The notes beneath the pieces were generated by a model. It made no database searches and was not told the origin of the DNA. It saw only the letters and a program-made list of their open reading frames with translations. Positions 18,845 through 27,699 of a stretch of 64,000 nucleotides of DNA are shown here, piece after piece (positions within the stretch are counted from its first letter, which is position 1; the number at the start of each line of letters is the position of its first letter). Position numbers and translations under genes: made by a program. Origin of the DNA: Vreelandella salicampi (GTDB lineage: Bacteria; Pseudomonadota; Gammaproteobacteria; Pseudomonadales; Halomonadaceae); NCBI RefSeq assembly GCF_013415105.1, contig NZ_JACCDF010000006.1:1-64000 (forward strand), read 5' to 3'.

Positions 18845-19882
18845 GTGGAAACCATTACTTTAACGCGCCCCGACGATTGGCACCTTCACCTACGCGATGA
18901 CAACGCGCTGAACGCTGTGGTTGGGCACAGTGCCGCGCAAATGGGGCGCGCTATTATCATGCCCAATTTAACACCACCGGTGACAACCACGGAACAGGCG
19001 CTGGCGTATCGCGAGCGTATCTTGCAAGCACTACCAGACGGAAGTGCTTTTGAGCCGCTGATGACGCTGTATCTTACCGATACCACGCCACCTGAAGAGA
19101 TCGAGCGTGCCCTGGCAAGCGGTGTTATCAAAGCCGTAAAGCTGTACCCGGCAGGCGCGACGACCAACTCTGACTCCGGCGTAACGGATCTTCGCCACTG
19201 CGATGCCACCATAGCGGCGATGGCTAAAGCGGGGATGCCGCTTTTGGTACATGGCGAAGTGACCGATAGCGATATTGATATTTTCGACCGTGAAGCGGTC
19301 TTTATCGAGCGCGTGTTGAAGCCGCTTCTTGAGCGTCACCCCACGCTAAAGCTGGTTTGCGAGCACATCACCACCGAGCAGGCGGCTGAGTTTGTCACGC
19401 AAGCCCCGGATAATGTGGCAGCGACAATGACAGCGCACCATCTTCTCTTTAACCGCAATCAGATGTTGGTGGGAGGCATTCGTCCACACTATTACTGCCT
19501 GCCGATTCTTAAGCGCGAGCGCCACCGCCAAGCATTACTAAAGGCGGCCACGTCGGGCAATGCTAAGTTTTTCCTCGGCACGGACAGCGCTCCGCACGCC
19601 CAAGGTGCTAAAGAATCAAGCTGCGGCTGCGCTGGCGCCTATACTGCACCGGCGGCGATTGAGCTTTATGCAACGGCGTTCGAGCAAGCAGGCGCCCTTG
19701 AGCACCTAGAAGCCTTTGCTAGCCTGAATGGCCCGCGTTTTTATGGCCTGTCCGCTAATGCCGATAGCATTACGCTGGAGCGCCAGGCTTGGCAGCTACC
19801 TGAGAGCTACCCGTATGGGGACGGTCAGCGTATCGTGCCGTTGCAAGCAGGGGAAACATTGGCCTGGAAGCAAGTGAACTAA
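18845..19882 (+). CDS. pyrC: Dihydroorotase (class II)
   Basis: 345 residues. Zinc amidohydrolase of pyrimidine synthesis that closes N-carbamoyl-aspartate to dihydroorotate. Metal ligands are in [12 protein letters not shown] (HxH), [14 protein letters not shown] (carboxylated Lys), LVHGEV, CEHITT, and GTDSAPH. The length matches E. coli PyrC. Although the frame is open from 18761, alignment puts the start at GTG 18845 ([11 protein letters not shown]), with AGGAA upstream; no ATG fits. Faces mtnN across 20 bp. Confidence 0.95.
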   Translation: METITLTRPDDWHLHLRDDNALNAVVGHSAAQMGRAIIMPNLTPPVTTTEQALAYRERILQALPDGSAFEPLMTLYLTDTTPPEEIERALASGVIKAVKLYPAGATTNSDSGVTDLRHCDATIAAMAKAGMPLLVHGEVTDSDIDIFDREAVFIERVLKPLLERHPTLKLVCEHITTEQAAEFVTQAPDNVAATMTAHHLLFNRNQMLVGGIRPHYYCLPILKRERHRQALLKAATSGNAKFFLGTDSAPHAQGAKESSCGCAGAYTAPAAIELYATAFEQAGALEHLEAFASLNGPRFYGLSANADSITLERQAWQLPESYPYGDGQRIVPLQAGETLAWKQVN

Positions 19883-19902
19883 CCTATGGCGCCCTCGGCG
19901 CG

Positions 19903-20610
19903 TTAGGCTGAGCCTATCTGACGCAACATCTGATCGACCATTTTTGACGAATGCGCGGCGGCGATATCCAGAAACTCCTCAAAAGAGAGATGGTTGTCAC
20001 CGCTGCCCGGAATGTCAGAAAGCGCACGGATGACCACAAAGGGGCACCCGAAAAGGTGACAGGTTTGGGCGATGGCGGCGGCTTCCATTTCCACGGCGAG
20101 CATGGTAGGGAAAAGCGTGCGCGTTCGCTCGACGCGTTCTGGGTCTGCCATGAAACTGTCGCCGGTAGCGATCATGCCTTCTTTGACGTTGACTTCATTT
20201 AGCGCTTGAACGGCGCGGCGCGCTTCATTGCGCAGCCCTGGGTCTGCCGCGAACGCCGCGGGCATGCCCGGCACTTGGCCCATTTCATAGCCAAAGGCAG
20301 TTACATCGACGTCGTGATGGCGAACTTCGTCAGAAATAATCACATCGCCAATGGCCAATTCCATGGCAAAGCCACCTGCTGAGCCGGTGTTTATCACGGC
20401 CTCAGGTTGATAGCGCTCGAGTAGTACAGCCGTGCCAACCGCCGCGTTTACTTTACCGATACCGGACTGCAGAATAATCACGTCCAAACCGTGGCGCTCG
20501 CCGCGATAAAACGTAAAACCGGCATGGTCGTGGCGCTCAGCGTTGGTAAGCTGTTCGGCCAGAATAGCCACTTCTTGCGCCATGGCGCCGATGATTCCAA
20601 TTCGCTTCAC
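19903..20610 (-). CDS. mtnN: 5'-methylthioadenosine/S-adenosylhomocysteine nucleosidase
   Basis: 235 residues. Hydrolyses MTA and SAH to adenine and the thioribose, clearing products of polyamine synthesis and methylation and feeding AI-2 precursor formation. Visible are GIIGAMAQEVAIL (catalytic Glu), NTGSAGGF, VEMEAAAIAQ and RALSDIPG (catalytic Asp). GGAGAC precedes the ATG at 20610. Followed on the same strand by no linked gene; folD is upstream by 59 bp and may be cotranscribed. Confidence 0.95.
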   Translation of the reverse strand: MKRIGIIGAMAQEVAILAEQLTNAERHDHAGFTFYRGERHGLDVIILQSGIGKVNAAVGTAVLLERYQPEAVINTGSAGGFAMELAIGDVIISDEVRHHDVDVTAFGYEMGQVPGMPAAFAADPGLRNEARRAVQALNEVNVKEGMIATGDSFMADPERVERTRTLFPTMLAVEMEAAAIAQTCHLFGCPFVVIRALSDIPGSGDNHLSFEEFLDIAAAHSSKMVDQMLRQIGSA

Positions 20611-20669
20611 AAATTCGTCTCCGTTATCTGTTGCGTCTAACCTGCCCCTGGTTTTTAAAGGCGCGAGGG

Positions 20670-21545
20670 TTATGTTTGTATCGTGATCCCTGAAGGGTCG
20701 TGTTGCTCAGCGGCTTCAAGGGTATTTTCCAGCAGGGTGGCAACGGTCATTGGACCAACGCCGCCAGGGACGGGAGTGATATAGCTCGCGCGTGCGGCAG
20801 CTGCTTCAAAGTCGACGTCGCCAATCAAGCGGCCATCATCTTGGCGGTTAATACCCACGTCTATCACGATTGCGCCAGGTTTGATCCATTCACCTTTGAC
20901 GATGCCGGGCTTGCCCACAGCAACAACAACCAAATCCGCGCGCTGGATGTGATCGGCTAAATCGCGGGTAAAGCGATGGCATACGGTTGTCGTGCAGCCG
21001 GCGAGCATAAGCTCTAATGCCATTGGGCGTCCGACAATGTTGGAGGCACCGATGACCGTGGCATCAAGGCCACGCACGGGCAAACCGCTTTTCTCCAGTA
21101 GGGTCATAATGCCTTTGGGCGTACACGGACGTAGAGCAGGCGTGCGTTGCGCGAGGCGGCCAAGGTTGTAAGGGTGAAAACCATCAACGTCTTTGCTGGG
21201 CAGAATACGCTCTAGGATTGGGCGCGAGTCCATGTGATCAGGAAGCGGCAGCTGGACCAAAATACCATCCACTGCCGGATCTGCATTGAGTTGATCGACC
21301 AGCGCCTCAAGCGCTTCTTGCGTAGTGGTGGCGGGCAGTTCATGTTGAAAGGAGTGAATGCCGGCTTTCTCGCAAGCGCGATGCTTGTTGTTCACATAGA
21401 TTTGAGATGCAGGATCAGCGCCCACCAGTACAACCGCTAAACCCGGCGCTCGAGCGCCCGTGTTAAGGCGCGCTTTAATATTAGCCGTCACGGTTTCGCG
21501 TACGTCAGCGGCGATGGCTTTACCATCGATGAGTTGGGCGGTCAT
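20670..21545 (-). CDS. folD: Methylenetetrahydrofolate dehydrogenase/cyclohydrolase
   Basis: 291-residue bifunctional enzyme linking 5,10-methylene-THF to 10-formyl-THF, downstream of glycine cleavage in one-carbon flow. Catalytic Lys in [50 protein letters not shown] and [18 protein letters not shown] are conserved. ATG 21545 ([11 protein letters not shown]) is the family start with GGGGAT upstream. The open frame further out overlaps the divergent tRNA promoter and is not coding. Confidence 0.95.
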   Translation of the reverse strand: MTAQLIDGKAIAADVRETVTANIKARLNTGARAPGLAVVLVGADPASQIYVNNKHRACEKAGIHSFQHELPATTTQEALEALVDQLNADPAVDGILVQLPLPDHMDSRPILERILPSKDVDGFHPYNLGRLAQRTPALRPCTPKGIMTLLEKSGLPVRGLDATVIGASNIVGRPMALELMLAGCTTTVCHRFTRDLADHIQRADLVVVAVGKPGIVKGEWIKPGAIVIDVGINRQDDGRLIGDVDFEAAAARASYITPVPGGVGPMTVATLLENTLEAAEQHDPSGITIQT

Positions 21546-21658
21546 TAATGCAATCCCCGTCAGTGAAAAAAAGCCTGGATGTAAAAGCACTTGGTGATGT
21601 AATTTTCGCATGCCAGGGCGGTAAGGCAAAGCAAGATAATGTATTCGCGTATTAGTGG

Positions 21659-21686
21659 TTGACTTTAAAATTAAAAAACGTAATAT
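21659..21686 (+). promoter_or_regulatory. Promoter of the tRNA operon
   Basis: TTGACT (21659-21664), 16-base spacer of A/T-rich DNA, TAATAT (21681-21686), then the GC-rich GCCTCGC discriminator typical of stringently controlled stable-RNA promoters. It lies 47 bp ahead of tRNA-Pro. Confidence 0.75.
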
Positions 21687-21733
21687 ATGCCTCGCTTGAG
21701 GCGAGCCATGCGGCAACGTCTAGGTTGTTAATT

Positions 21734-21810
21734 CGGGATGTAGCGCAGTCTGGTAGCGCGCCTGCTTTGGGAGCAGGATGTCGGGGGTTCGAATCCCTCC
21801 ATCCCGACCA
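21734..21810 (+). tRNA. tRNA-Pro (TGG)
   Basis: 77 nt including an encoded CCA. Acceptor CGGGATG pairs with CATCCCG; the anticodon arm CCTGC-TTTGGGA-GCAGG gives anticodon TGG; the T-arm is GGGGG-TTCGAAT-CCCTC. First gene of the four-tRNA operon. Confidence 0.97.
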
Positions 21811-21933
21811 TACCTAACGTGGAAGGTGGTGTTTTGCTTTTCCAAGTTGTGGTTTAGTGCTTTCAATCTGTTTAGATTAATTCCTGTTAAGCGTTCGATC
21901 TATTCAGGCTTGGTCTAACAAGATTTCGCGAGT

Positions 21934-22010
21934 GCGCCCATAGCTCAATCGGATAGAGCAACGGCCTTCTAAGCCGTAGGTTGCAGGTTCGAATCCTGCT
22001 GGGCGCGCCA
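21934..22010 (+). tRNA. tRNA-Arg (TCT)
   Basis: 77 nt with encoded CCA. Acceptor GCGCCCA pairs with TGGGCGC; the anticodon arm ACGGC-CTTCTAA-GCCGT gives TCT, reading AGA/AGG; the T-arm is TGCAGGTTCGAATCCTGC. It follows tRNA-Pro by 123 bp. Confidence 0.97.
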
Positions 22011-22037
22011 GTCGCACCTGTTCAAATTTGCTTTTAT

Positions 22038-22113
22038 GGTGGATGTAGCTCAGTGGTAGAGCCCCGGATTGTGGCTCCGGTGGTCGTGGGTTCGATCCCC
22101 ATCATCCACCCCA
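22038..22113 (+). tRNA. tRNA-His (GTG), first copy
   Basis: 76 nt counting the extra G(-1) at 22038 that opposes discriminator C73, the tRNA-His identity pair. The anticodon arm CCGGA-TTGTGGC-TCCGG gives GTG. CCA is encoded. Identical to the second copy. Confidence 0.97.
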
Positions 22114-22154
22114 TAAAGCGCTTTATAAGCACATTTTGTAAAAAACTAGGTTAT

Positions 22155-22230
22155 GGTGGATGTAGCTCAGTGGTAGAGCCCCGGATTGTGGCTCCGGTGG
22201 TCGTGGGTTCGATCCCCATCATCCACCCCA
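22155..22230 (+). tRNA. tRNA-His (GTG), second copy
   Basis: Exact duplicate of the tRNA-His 117 bp upstream, with G(-1) at 22155, anticodon GTG and encoded CCA. Last gene of the operon. Confidence 0.97.
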
Positions 22231-22281
22231 TTACCTTTCTTTTCTCTCCTGTTATTCCCTTATTTTTCCTCTTTGCTTTAA

Positions 22282-22306
22282 ATCCATTGCCTTCCTGGAT
22301 GTTTTT
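22282..22306 (+). terminator. Weak terminator candidate after the tRNA operon
   Basis: ATCCA (22282-22286) and TGGAT (22296-22300) form a 5-bp stem followed by GTTTTTT. It lies 52 bp after the last tRNA and before the convergent gene end. Confidence 0.35.
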
Positions 22307-22320
22307 TGCGTGTCTACGTT

Positions 22321-25300
22321 TTAGCGTGGCATCATTTTTATGTCTGCCTGGGCAAGCGCTGTTAGTGGCTGCGGTTTTCCCCATAAGTACCCCTGTGCGT
22401 AGTCGATGTTGAGCTCAACCAACACTTCGAGTGTTGCTTGCGTTTCGACAAATTCAGCAATAGTGGCGATATTGAGTGTTTTTCCCACGGAGTGAATGGC
22501 TTCCACCATGGCACGATCAATCGGGTCTTGATGAATGTGGCGGATAAAATGGCCATCTATTTTAAGAAAATCGACCGGCAGCTGCTTTAAGTAGCTAAAC
22601 GATGATAGGCCAGTGCCAAAATCATCGAGAGCAAAGTAACAGCCTAATGCTTTGAGTTGGATGATCAGTTCGCTAACGCGAGAGAGTTGTGCAATAGCGG
22701 CGCTCTCGGTGACTTCAAAGCAGAGTGAGCCTGATGGGAGGTTGGCCTTGGTTACCTGCTTAATCAGGTCTTCGCAAAAGGCCGGATCGGATAACGATGC
22801 GCCGGAAAGGTTAATCCCCCAGCATGATAGTGCATCAGGGGCTGCTTGGCGGTAGTAATCGCTTAACCAGGCGAGGGTGTTTTTCACTACCCAGCGGTCA
22901 ATTTTTGGCATCAGATGGTAGCGCTCTGCCGCAGGCAAAAAACTACCGGGGCTGATGATTTGCCCGTTCTCTTCAAGGCGCAACAAAATTTCATGGTAAG
23001 CTGGCGTATTGGCGCTGACCGCGACGATAGGCTGGGCAAAGAGACGAAAAGCATCTGCATCTAACCCACGTTGTAAGCGCTGTACCCACTGTAGCTCGCC
23101 ATGGCGCTCCATCAGAGTGCTATCACTACGTTCATAGCAATGCACACGATTACGCCCCGATTCTTTGGCCGCATAACAGGCGATATCGGCCGCCTGGAGC
23201 GCTTGGTTGAGTGACATGGGTGCGCCTGAGACGATGGGCACAATGCCAATACTGGTGCCAATGCTGAAGGTATGAGATTGCCAAGCAAAACGGTAGCTCT
23301 CAATCTCTTTCCGCAGCGCTTCGGTAATCCGGGAGGCATTGGAAAGCGGGCAGTTTGGTAGAAATATGGCGAATTCATCACCGCCTAAACGAGCGACGGT
23401 ATCGCTGCCACGCACATGGGATTTCATCTTTTGTGCGACTTGGCGCAAAAGCTCATCTCCCGCCAAGTGCCCGCAGGTATCGTTGACGATTTTAAACTGG
23501 TCAAGATCGATATAGCAGAGTACGTGGTCGCAACCGTCGTTGGCGTCAAGCAGCGTTGCTAATGTGGTTTCGAACGCGCGGCGATTCATTAATCCCGTCA
23601 GCGCATCGTGACTAGCTTGATAGGTTAGTTGAGCCGATAAATCGCGGGTAAGGCTTACATCTTGAAATACCACCACAACACCGAGGGTTAAACCTTCCTG
23701 AGAGCGAATTGGGGCAGCACTGTTTTGGATGGGGGTGCGACCTTCATCGCGGTTCAGCAGCAAGCAGTGAGTGTCAGACTGTAATGATTTACCATGATTG
23801 AGCACTAGGCGGGCAGGGTTGGCGAGGTGCGTGCCGCTTTCTTCGTCAGCTAGGCGATAAATCTGATGAATCGGTTTTCCCTGGGCTTCATCAAGCTGCC
23901 AGCCGGTTAGGCGGCGGGCTTCGGCATTGATGAAGGTGATGCAGCCGCTAGCATCAGTTGTGATAACGCCGTCGTTAATGGAGGCAAGTGTCGTACGCGC
24001 TAGGTCGCGTTCACGGTTTAACTGTTCCTGAAGTAAGCGTTGTTCCGTGATGTCCCTGACCATGCCGGAGTGTTCCGACGCCGAACCATCAGCACCTTCG
24101 CTGATCTGAATTTCAAGATAGCGAACTTCTTGCGTGGCGGTACGCAGCTTGAGTTCGCCCCGGCTACCGGGAGCAAGCGTGATGTCGGACAAAATATTCG
24201 TAACGGGCTTGCCGATAAGCGCTGTTGCTTTTACATCAAACAGCTTTTCGGCGCCTGGGTTGAACCCTGTAACCGTGCCATCGGCTTGCCAGGTAATCAC
24301 ACCGTCACGCAGGTTTCTCAGCATCACGCGGGTATGCGCCACAGCGCTTTCCATGGCGGCGCACACGCGGTTATAACTTGTCGCAATTTCGCCGACTTCG
24401 GTAAAAGGGTCGGCATCAATACGCGCTTGAACATCGCCTTGTTGTTCATGATGACGCATATGTGCGAGTAGTTGTGCTAACTCGTTGGTGGCGCCGTGCT
24501 CGGCAAGATTGAGGCCCATTTTTTCCGCTTCCCAGCTGACACGTAGCGGTAAAAAAGTGGCGGTAATACGCAAAAGCAGCCAGGCGATACCAAAGCTCCA
24601 CAAACCACAGGCGACGACCCCAAATAGCTGCACCCCAAATTGCGCGCTACGAGAGAGGCCAGTGCCCAGTGCGGGAAGGTCGGCAAACCACACGAACGCC
24701 AAAGTGCCCCAGATACCAGACACCAAATGGGCGGGGATGGCCCCGACAGCATCATCAATGTGCTTTTTAAGCAGCCATTCATTGGCAAAGACCATCAGAA
24801 CGCCGCTTACTGCCCCGAGAAAGAAAGCCGCACCGAGTGAAATGACGTGCGCCCCCGCAGTTACCGCCACCAGGCCGGCGATGGCTCCATTAAGCGCATA
24901 CATGACATCGGCATAACGTCGTACCCGCCAACCGATAAGTAACGCCGATAGAATACCGCCAACAGCACCTAAAATAGTGTTAGCCAGAATGCCAGGGATG
25001 CGTGCGTCGATCCCAAGCGTGCTGCCACCGTTGAAACCGAACCAGCCTAAAATCATGAACAAAGCGCCAAGCATGGCGAGGGGGAGATTGCCGGCCGGGA
25101 AATAGGTTGGCGGTTTATCTTTGTGAAAGCGTCCCCGACGCGCCCCGATAAAAATCACGGCTGCCAGGGCAACCCAGCCGCCGACGCTGTGGACGACCGT
25201 GGCACCGGCAAAATCAACAAATCCTAAGGCTTCTAGCCAACCGGGATTGCCGCTCGCGACACCGCCCCATGCCCAATGACCGAAAAAGGGATAAATCAGT

Positions 25301-25704
25301 ATGGCCACCCAGAAAGAGAGCCAAAGATAGCCAATGAATGGCATGCGCTCCGCCACGGCACCTGCCACGATGGTGGCGGCCGTGGCGCAAAACATGGCTT
25401 GGAAGATAAACAGGGTGAGTAGCCAGCTCTCGTTAGCCGATAACGCCCAGCCAAAGTGCGAGGTGCCAAACCAGCCAGATTGAGAGGCGCCAAACATAAT
25501 CCCAAAACCTGCTAGCCAAAAGACGCTGATGGCGACGGCAAAATCGGCGATATTTTTCATCGCGACGTTGATGGCGTTTTTGCTGCGCGTGGTGCCTGCT
25601 TCGATACACAAAAAGCCGGCCTGCATAACAAAGACCAAGGCGGCGGCCCATAACACCCAAAGGGAATCAATGAGTGAGGTATCCATGAGCAGTCGTTCTG
25701 GCAT
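22321..25704 (-). CDS. Ammonium transporter fused to PAS-PAS-GGDEF-EAL (c-di-GMP enzyme)
   Basis: 1127 residues from ATG 25704 (GGAGAA upstream). Residues 10-385 are a full Amt channel: Phe gate F101/F105, W146, D164 and pore His172 (DFAGATVVH), F224 and S228 (WFGFNGGS), second pore His326. A linker (about 400-455) leads to PAS 1 (455-555), PAS 2 (565-685), GGDEF (690-860; GGDEF at 774-778 with the RxxD inhibitory site at 765-768) and EAL (870-1120; EIL at 905-907, FEVTES, DDFGTG 1027-1032). All signature residues of both catalytic domains look kept, though EAL reads EIL. It is probably an ammonium sensor or transporter that sets c-di-GMP. A sigma-54-like promoter lies upstream. Confidence 0.95.
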   Translation of the reverse strand: MPERLLMDTSLIDSLWVLWAAALVFVMQAGFLCIEAGTTRSKNAINVAMKNIADFAVAISVFWLAGFGIMFGASQSGWFGTSHFGWALSANESWLLTLFIFQAMFCATAATIVAGAVAERMPFIGYLWLSFWVAILIYPFFGHWAWGGVASGNPGWLEALGFVDFAGATVVHSVGGWVALAAVIFIGARRGRFHKDKPPTYFPAGNLPLAMLGALFMILGWFGFNGGSTLGIDARIPGILANTILGAVGGILSALLIGWRVRRYADVMYALNGAIAGLVAVTAGAHVISLGAAFFLGAVSGVLMVFANEWLLKKHIDDAVGAIPAHLVSGIWGTLAFVWFADLPALGTGLSRSAQFGVQLFGVVACGLWSFGIAWLLLRITATFLPLRVSWEAEKMGLNLAEHGATNELAQLLAHMRHHEQQGDVQARIDADPFTEVGEIATSYNRVCAAMESAVAHTRVMLRNLRDGVITWQADGTVTGFNPGAEKLFDVKATALIGKPVTNILSDITLAPGSRGELKLRTATQEVRYLEIQISEGADGSASEHSGMVRDITEQRLLQEQLNRERDLARTTLASINDGVITTDASGCITFINAEARRLTGWQLDEAQGKPIHQIYRLADEESGTHLANPARLVLNHGKSLQSDTHCLLLNRDEGRTPIQNSAAPIRSQEGLTLGVVVVFQDVSLTRDLSAQLTYQASHDALTGLMNRRAFETTLATLLDANDGCDHVLCYIDLDQFKIVNDTCGHLAGDELLRQVAQKMKSHVRGSDTVARLGGDEFAIFLPNCPLSNASRITEALRKEIESYRFAWQSHTFSIGTSIGIVPIVSGAPMSLNQALQAADIACYAAKESGRNRVHCYERSDSTLMERHGELQWVQRLQRGLDADAFRLFAQPIVAVSANTPAYHEILLRLEENGQIISPGSFLPAAERYHLMPKIDRWVVKNTLAWLSDYYRQAAPDALSCWGINLSGASLSDPAFCEDLIKQVTKANLPSGSLCFEVTESAAIAQLSRVSELIIQLKALGCYFALDDFGTGLSSFSYLKQLPVDFLKIDGHFIRHIHQDPIDRAMVEAIHSVGKTLNIATIAEFVETQATLEVLVELNIDYAQGYLWGKPQPLTALAQADIKMMPR

Positions 25705-26032
25705 GGTAGCTTCTCCATAAGCGTGCATGAGCTGCACTAATTAAGTGCAAAAAGTACCGCTTGCTTGATGCGTGGCAGTGTCAACGCTCAACTAAAGTTG
25801 AAACAATAAGCGCTGGTTGCTATTAATTTTGCAAAAGGCGTGCCGCCAATAGTCGTTATGGCTGATTTTTTTGCTTTTTAAGCAATTTTTTCCTTTTTAT
25901 TAATTAAATACAGTTATTTGATCTATTTAATTGCGTAAAAAATGGTGCTAATTTCTATAGATATGAAAATTCCTAGCGCTAATAAATACACTTGGGTTAG
26001 GTAGGCCACGTCACACGAACAGGAAGCACATT
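25705..26032. other. 328-bp AT-rich divergent intergenic region
   Basis: Separates the Amt fusion from the DadA-like gene. It contains the sigma-54-type element (25830-25846, minus) and, between 25860 and 26000, long A/T runs. A GGTGC at 25944-25948 is at a distance usual for an NtrC site but is at best a loose half-site. GGAAG near 26022 serves the plus-strand gene. No small ORF is convincing. Confidence 0.55.
25830..25846 (-). promoter_or_regulatory. Sigma-54 (-24/-12) promoter for the Amt fusion gene
   Basis: On the minus strand the bases read CGGCACGCCTTTTGCA, with GG and GC dinucleotides exactly 10 bases apart, close to the TGGCACGRNNNTTGCW consensus. It is about 125 bp upstream of the ATG. 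Sigma-54/NtrC control is the rule for ammonium transporter genes, which supports the call. Confidence 0.65.
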
Positions 26033-27277
26033 ATGGCGCGTCGCAGCATCGTTTTAGGAGCAGGCATGATCGGTGTCAGTATCGCTTGGCATTTGGCCAA
26101 GCGTGGCCATGAAGTCACGTTAGTCGACCGCCGCGAGCCGGGAAGGGAAACCTCATTTGGCAATGCCGGTATTATCCAGCGAGAAGCTGTGCGCCCTTAT
26201 GCGTTCCCGCGTGATATGAAAACGTTATTAGGCGTGCTGCCCAATCGTCGTGTGGATATCCGCTATCGCCCAGGCGGTATGATTCATGCGGCTTCTCCAC
26301 TTTTACGGTACTGGCTGAATTCAGCTCCCAAAGTGTATCAACACATCGTGCCGGAGTACGCATCGTTGATTCAGCTCTGCTTAGACGCTCATGCACCTAT
26401 GATCGAGGCAGCGGGGGCTGAACACTTGATCAGGAAACAGGGGTTTTTGGAGCTGTTTCGCTCTCAATCGAGCTTGGATAAACGCCTAAAAGAGGCTGCA
26501 GAAAACAAAGAACGTTTTGGTGTGGCGTATCAGTACCTTGATCGTACCTCGCTTGCCGTGAAAGAGCCGGATATCAGTGACGACATCGTTGGGGCGATTC
26601 ACTGGCTTGACCCTTGGACGGTAGCCGACCCCGGCGCCTTGGTGGCCGCCTATGCAGAGGCATTCAAGGTGAGCGGCGGGCACGTACTACAAAGTGAGGT
26701 AAGGGATTTATCTCAGGGCGATGATGCAATATGGGACGTGCAGACCGAAAACGAGACGCTTCAAGCGGATGATCTCGTTATCGCACTTGGGCCATGGTCA
26801 GGGCGTTGGCTTAAGCCGCTGGGATATCACTTTCCCACTTTTGTTAAACGTGGCTACCACATGCACTACGGTAGCCAAGGGAAAGCCCATCTCAATCATT
26901 GGGTCATGGATGCAGACGTTGGCTATCTGTTGGCGCCTATGCGGGCCGGTATTCGCCTGACCACCGGGGCAGAGTTGGAAGATTTAGAGGCACCGGCACA
27001 TGTATCGCAGCTTGCCTCCGCAGAAAAAGCAGCGCGTGGATTGTTCCCGCTGGGTGAACGACGTGACGATGTGCCCTGGAAAGGGGCGCGTCCTTGCCTA
27101 CCCGACATGAAGCCGGTGATCAGCCCAGCGCCGCAGCATAAAGGCTTATGGCTCGCGTTTGGGCATGGGCACCAAGGCTTTACTTTGGGGCCGGCGACGG
27201 GGCAGTTGCTGGCGGATATGATGGAAGGGCAACCAACCGCTATTGATATGGCACCCTTTAAAGCAAACCGTTTCTAA
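26033..27277 (+). CDS. FAD-dependent D-amino-acid dehydrogenase-like oxidoreductase
   Basis: 414-residue DAO-superfamily flavoenzyme similar in length and layout to DadA. The FAD site IVLGAGMIGVSIAWHLAKRGHEVTLVDRR lies at 5-33, followed by GRETSFGNAGI, the ATG-equivalent LVIALGPWSG, and the C-terminal GLWLAFGHGHQGFTLGPATG that closes the flavin. DadA-type enzymes oxidise D-amino acids to 2-oxoacids and ammonia at the membrane. The substrate cannot be told. The ATG at 26033 has AGGAAG upstream. It is divergent from the ammonium transporter fusion, so nitrogen release and ammonium sensing may be linked, which is inference. Confidence 0.88.
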   Translation: MARRSIVLGAGMIGVSIAWHLAKRGHEVTLVDRREPGRETSFGNAGIIQREAVRPYAFPRDMKTLLGVLPNRRVDIRYRPGGMIHAASPLLRYWLNSAPKVYQHIVPEYASLIQLCLDAHAPMIEAAGAEHLIRKQGFLELFRSQSSLDKRLKEAAENKERFGVAYQYLDRTSLAVKEPDISDDIVGAIHWLDPWTVADPGALVAAYAEAFKVSGGHVLQSEVRDLSQGDDAIWDVQTENETLQADDLVIALGPWSGRWLKPLGYHFPTFVKRGYHMHYGSQGKAHLNHWVMDADVGYLLAPMRAGIRLTTGAELEDLEAPAHVSQLASAEKAARGLFPLGERRDDVPWKGARPCLPDMKPVISPAPQHKGLWLAFGHGHQGFTLGPATGQLLADMMEGQPTAIDMAPFKANRF

Positions 27278-27359
27278 AAGTGGTGGCAAAGCTTTTGCGC
27301 ATACATGCTAGCTCTGCTAATGTAACTAATACATTTATTGTACAGAAAAGGAGGCAGCA

Positions 27360-27581
27360 ATGGATGCTTCTGTCAGCAATGCGGTAAGCACTTCTCTCTA
27401 TATGAACCAAGCGCAAACTGCCCAGCAAGCGCAAATGCAGGTGTTTAGGGAAGCGCTGGATAATCAAGAACAGCAAGTGTCTGCCCTGATGGAATCTGCG
27501 ACGGCAGGTACGGGATCAGATCAAGGCTCGAACCTTGCGTCTGAAGGTAACTTGGGTACTCAGGTTAATACTTACGCCTAG
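27360..27581 (+). CDS. YjfB-like putative motility protein
   Basis: 73 residues. The pattern of an N-terminal MDASVSNAVSTSLYMNQAQTAQQAQMQVFREALDNQEQQVSALME helix and C-terminal GNLGTQVNTYA fits the YjfB_motility family, small proteins found near flagellar or chemotaxis genes with no assigned biochemistry. Very strong ribosome site AAAGGAGG. It stands alone here with no flagellar gene nearby. A long hairpin follows. Confidence 0.75.
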   Translation: MDASVSNAVSTSLYMNQAQTAQQAQMQVFREALDNQEQQVSALMESATAGTGSDQGSNLASEGNLGTQVNTYA

Positions 27582-27604
27582 GTCTACTAAACCTTAACGC
27601 AAGC

Positions 27605-27641
27605 ACGCAAAGCGCCAGCTGATATAGCTGGCGCTTTGCGT
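27605..27641 (+). terminator. Long perfect hairpin after the YjfB-like gene
   Basis: A 16-bp perfect stem (27605-27620 with 27626-27641) around a 5-base loop, 24 bp after the stop. Few T's follow, so termination strength is uncertain; it separates this gene from prfC. Confidence 0.65.
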
Positions 27642-27699
27642 TAGAATACGCGTTAGATAATACTTTCTTATTGACCTAATTTACCCGCCAGAGAGTCTA

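Larger units (their letters stand above)
22034..22231 (+). repeat. 81-bp direct repeat holding the duplicated tRNA-His
   Basis: 22034-22114 and 22151-22231 are identical (offset 117 bp). The identity begins four bases before the tRNA and ends one base after it; the 36-bp spacer is unrelated to the flanks. A simple tandem duplication or gene conversion explains it. Confidence 0.9.

Noticed and set aside
21546..21716. Longer folD start
   Set aside because: The extension overlaps the opposite-strand tRNA promoter; ATG 21545 is the conserved family start.
21981..22412. 143-residue plus-strand ORF over the tRNA genes
   Set aside because: Its repeated peptide simply translates the duplicated tRNA-His; not a protein gene.
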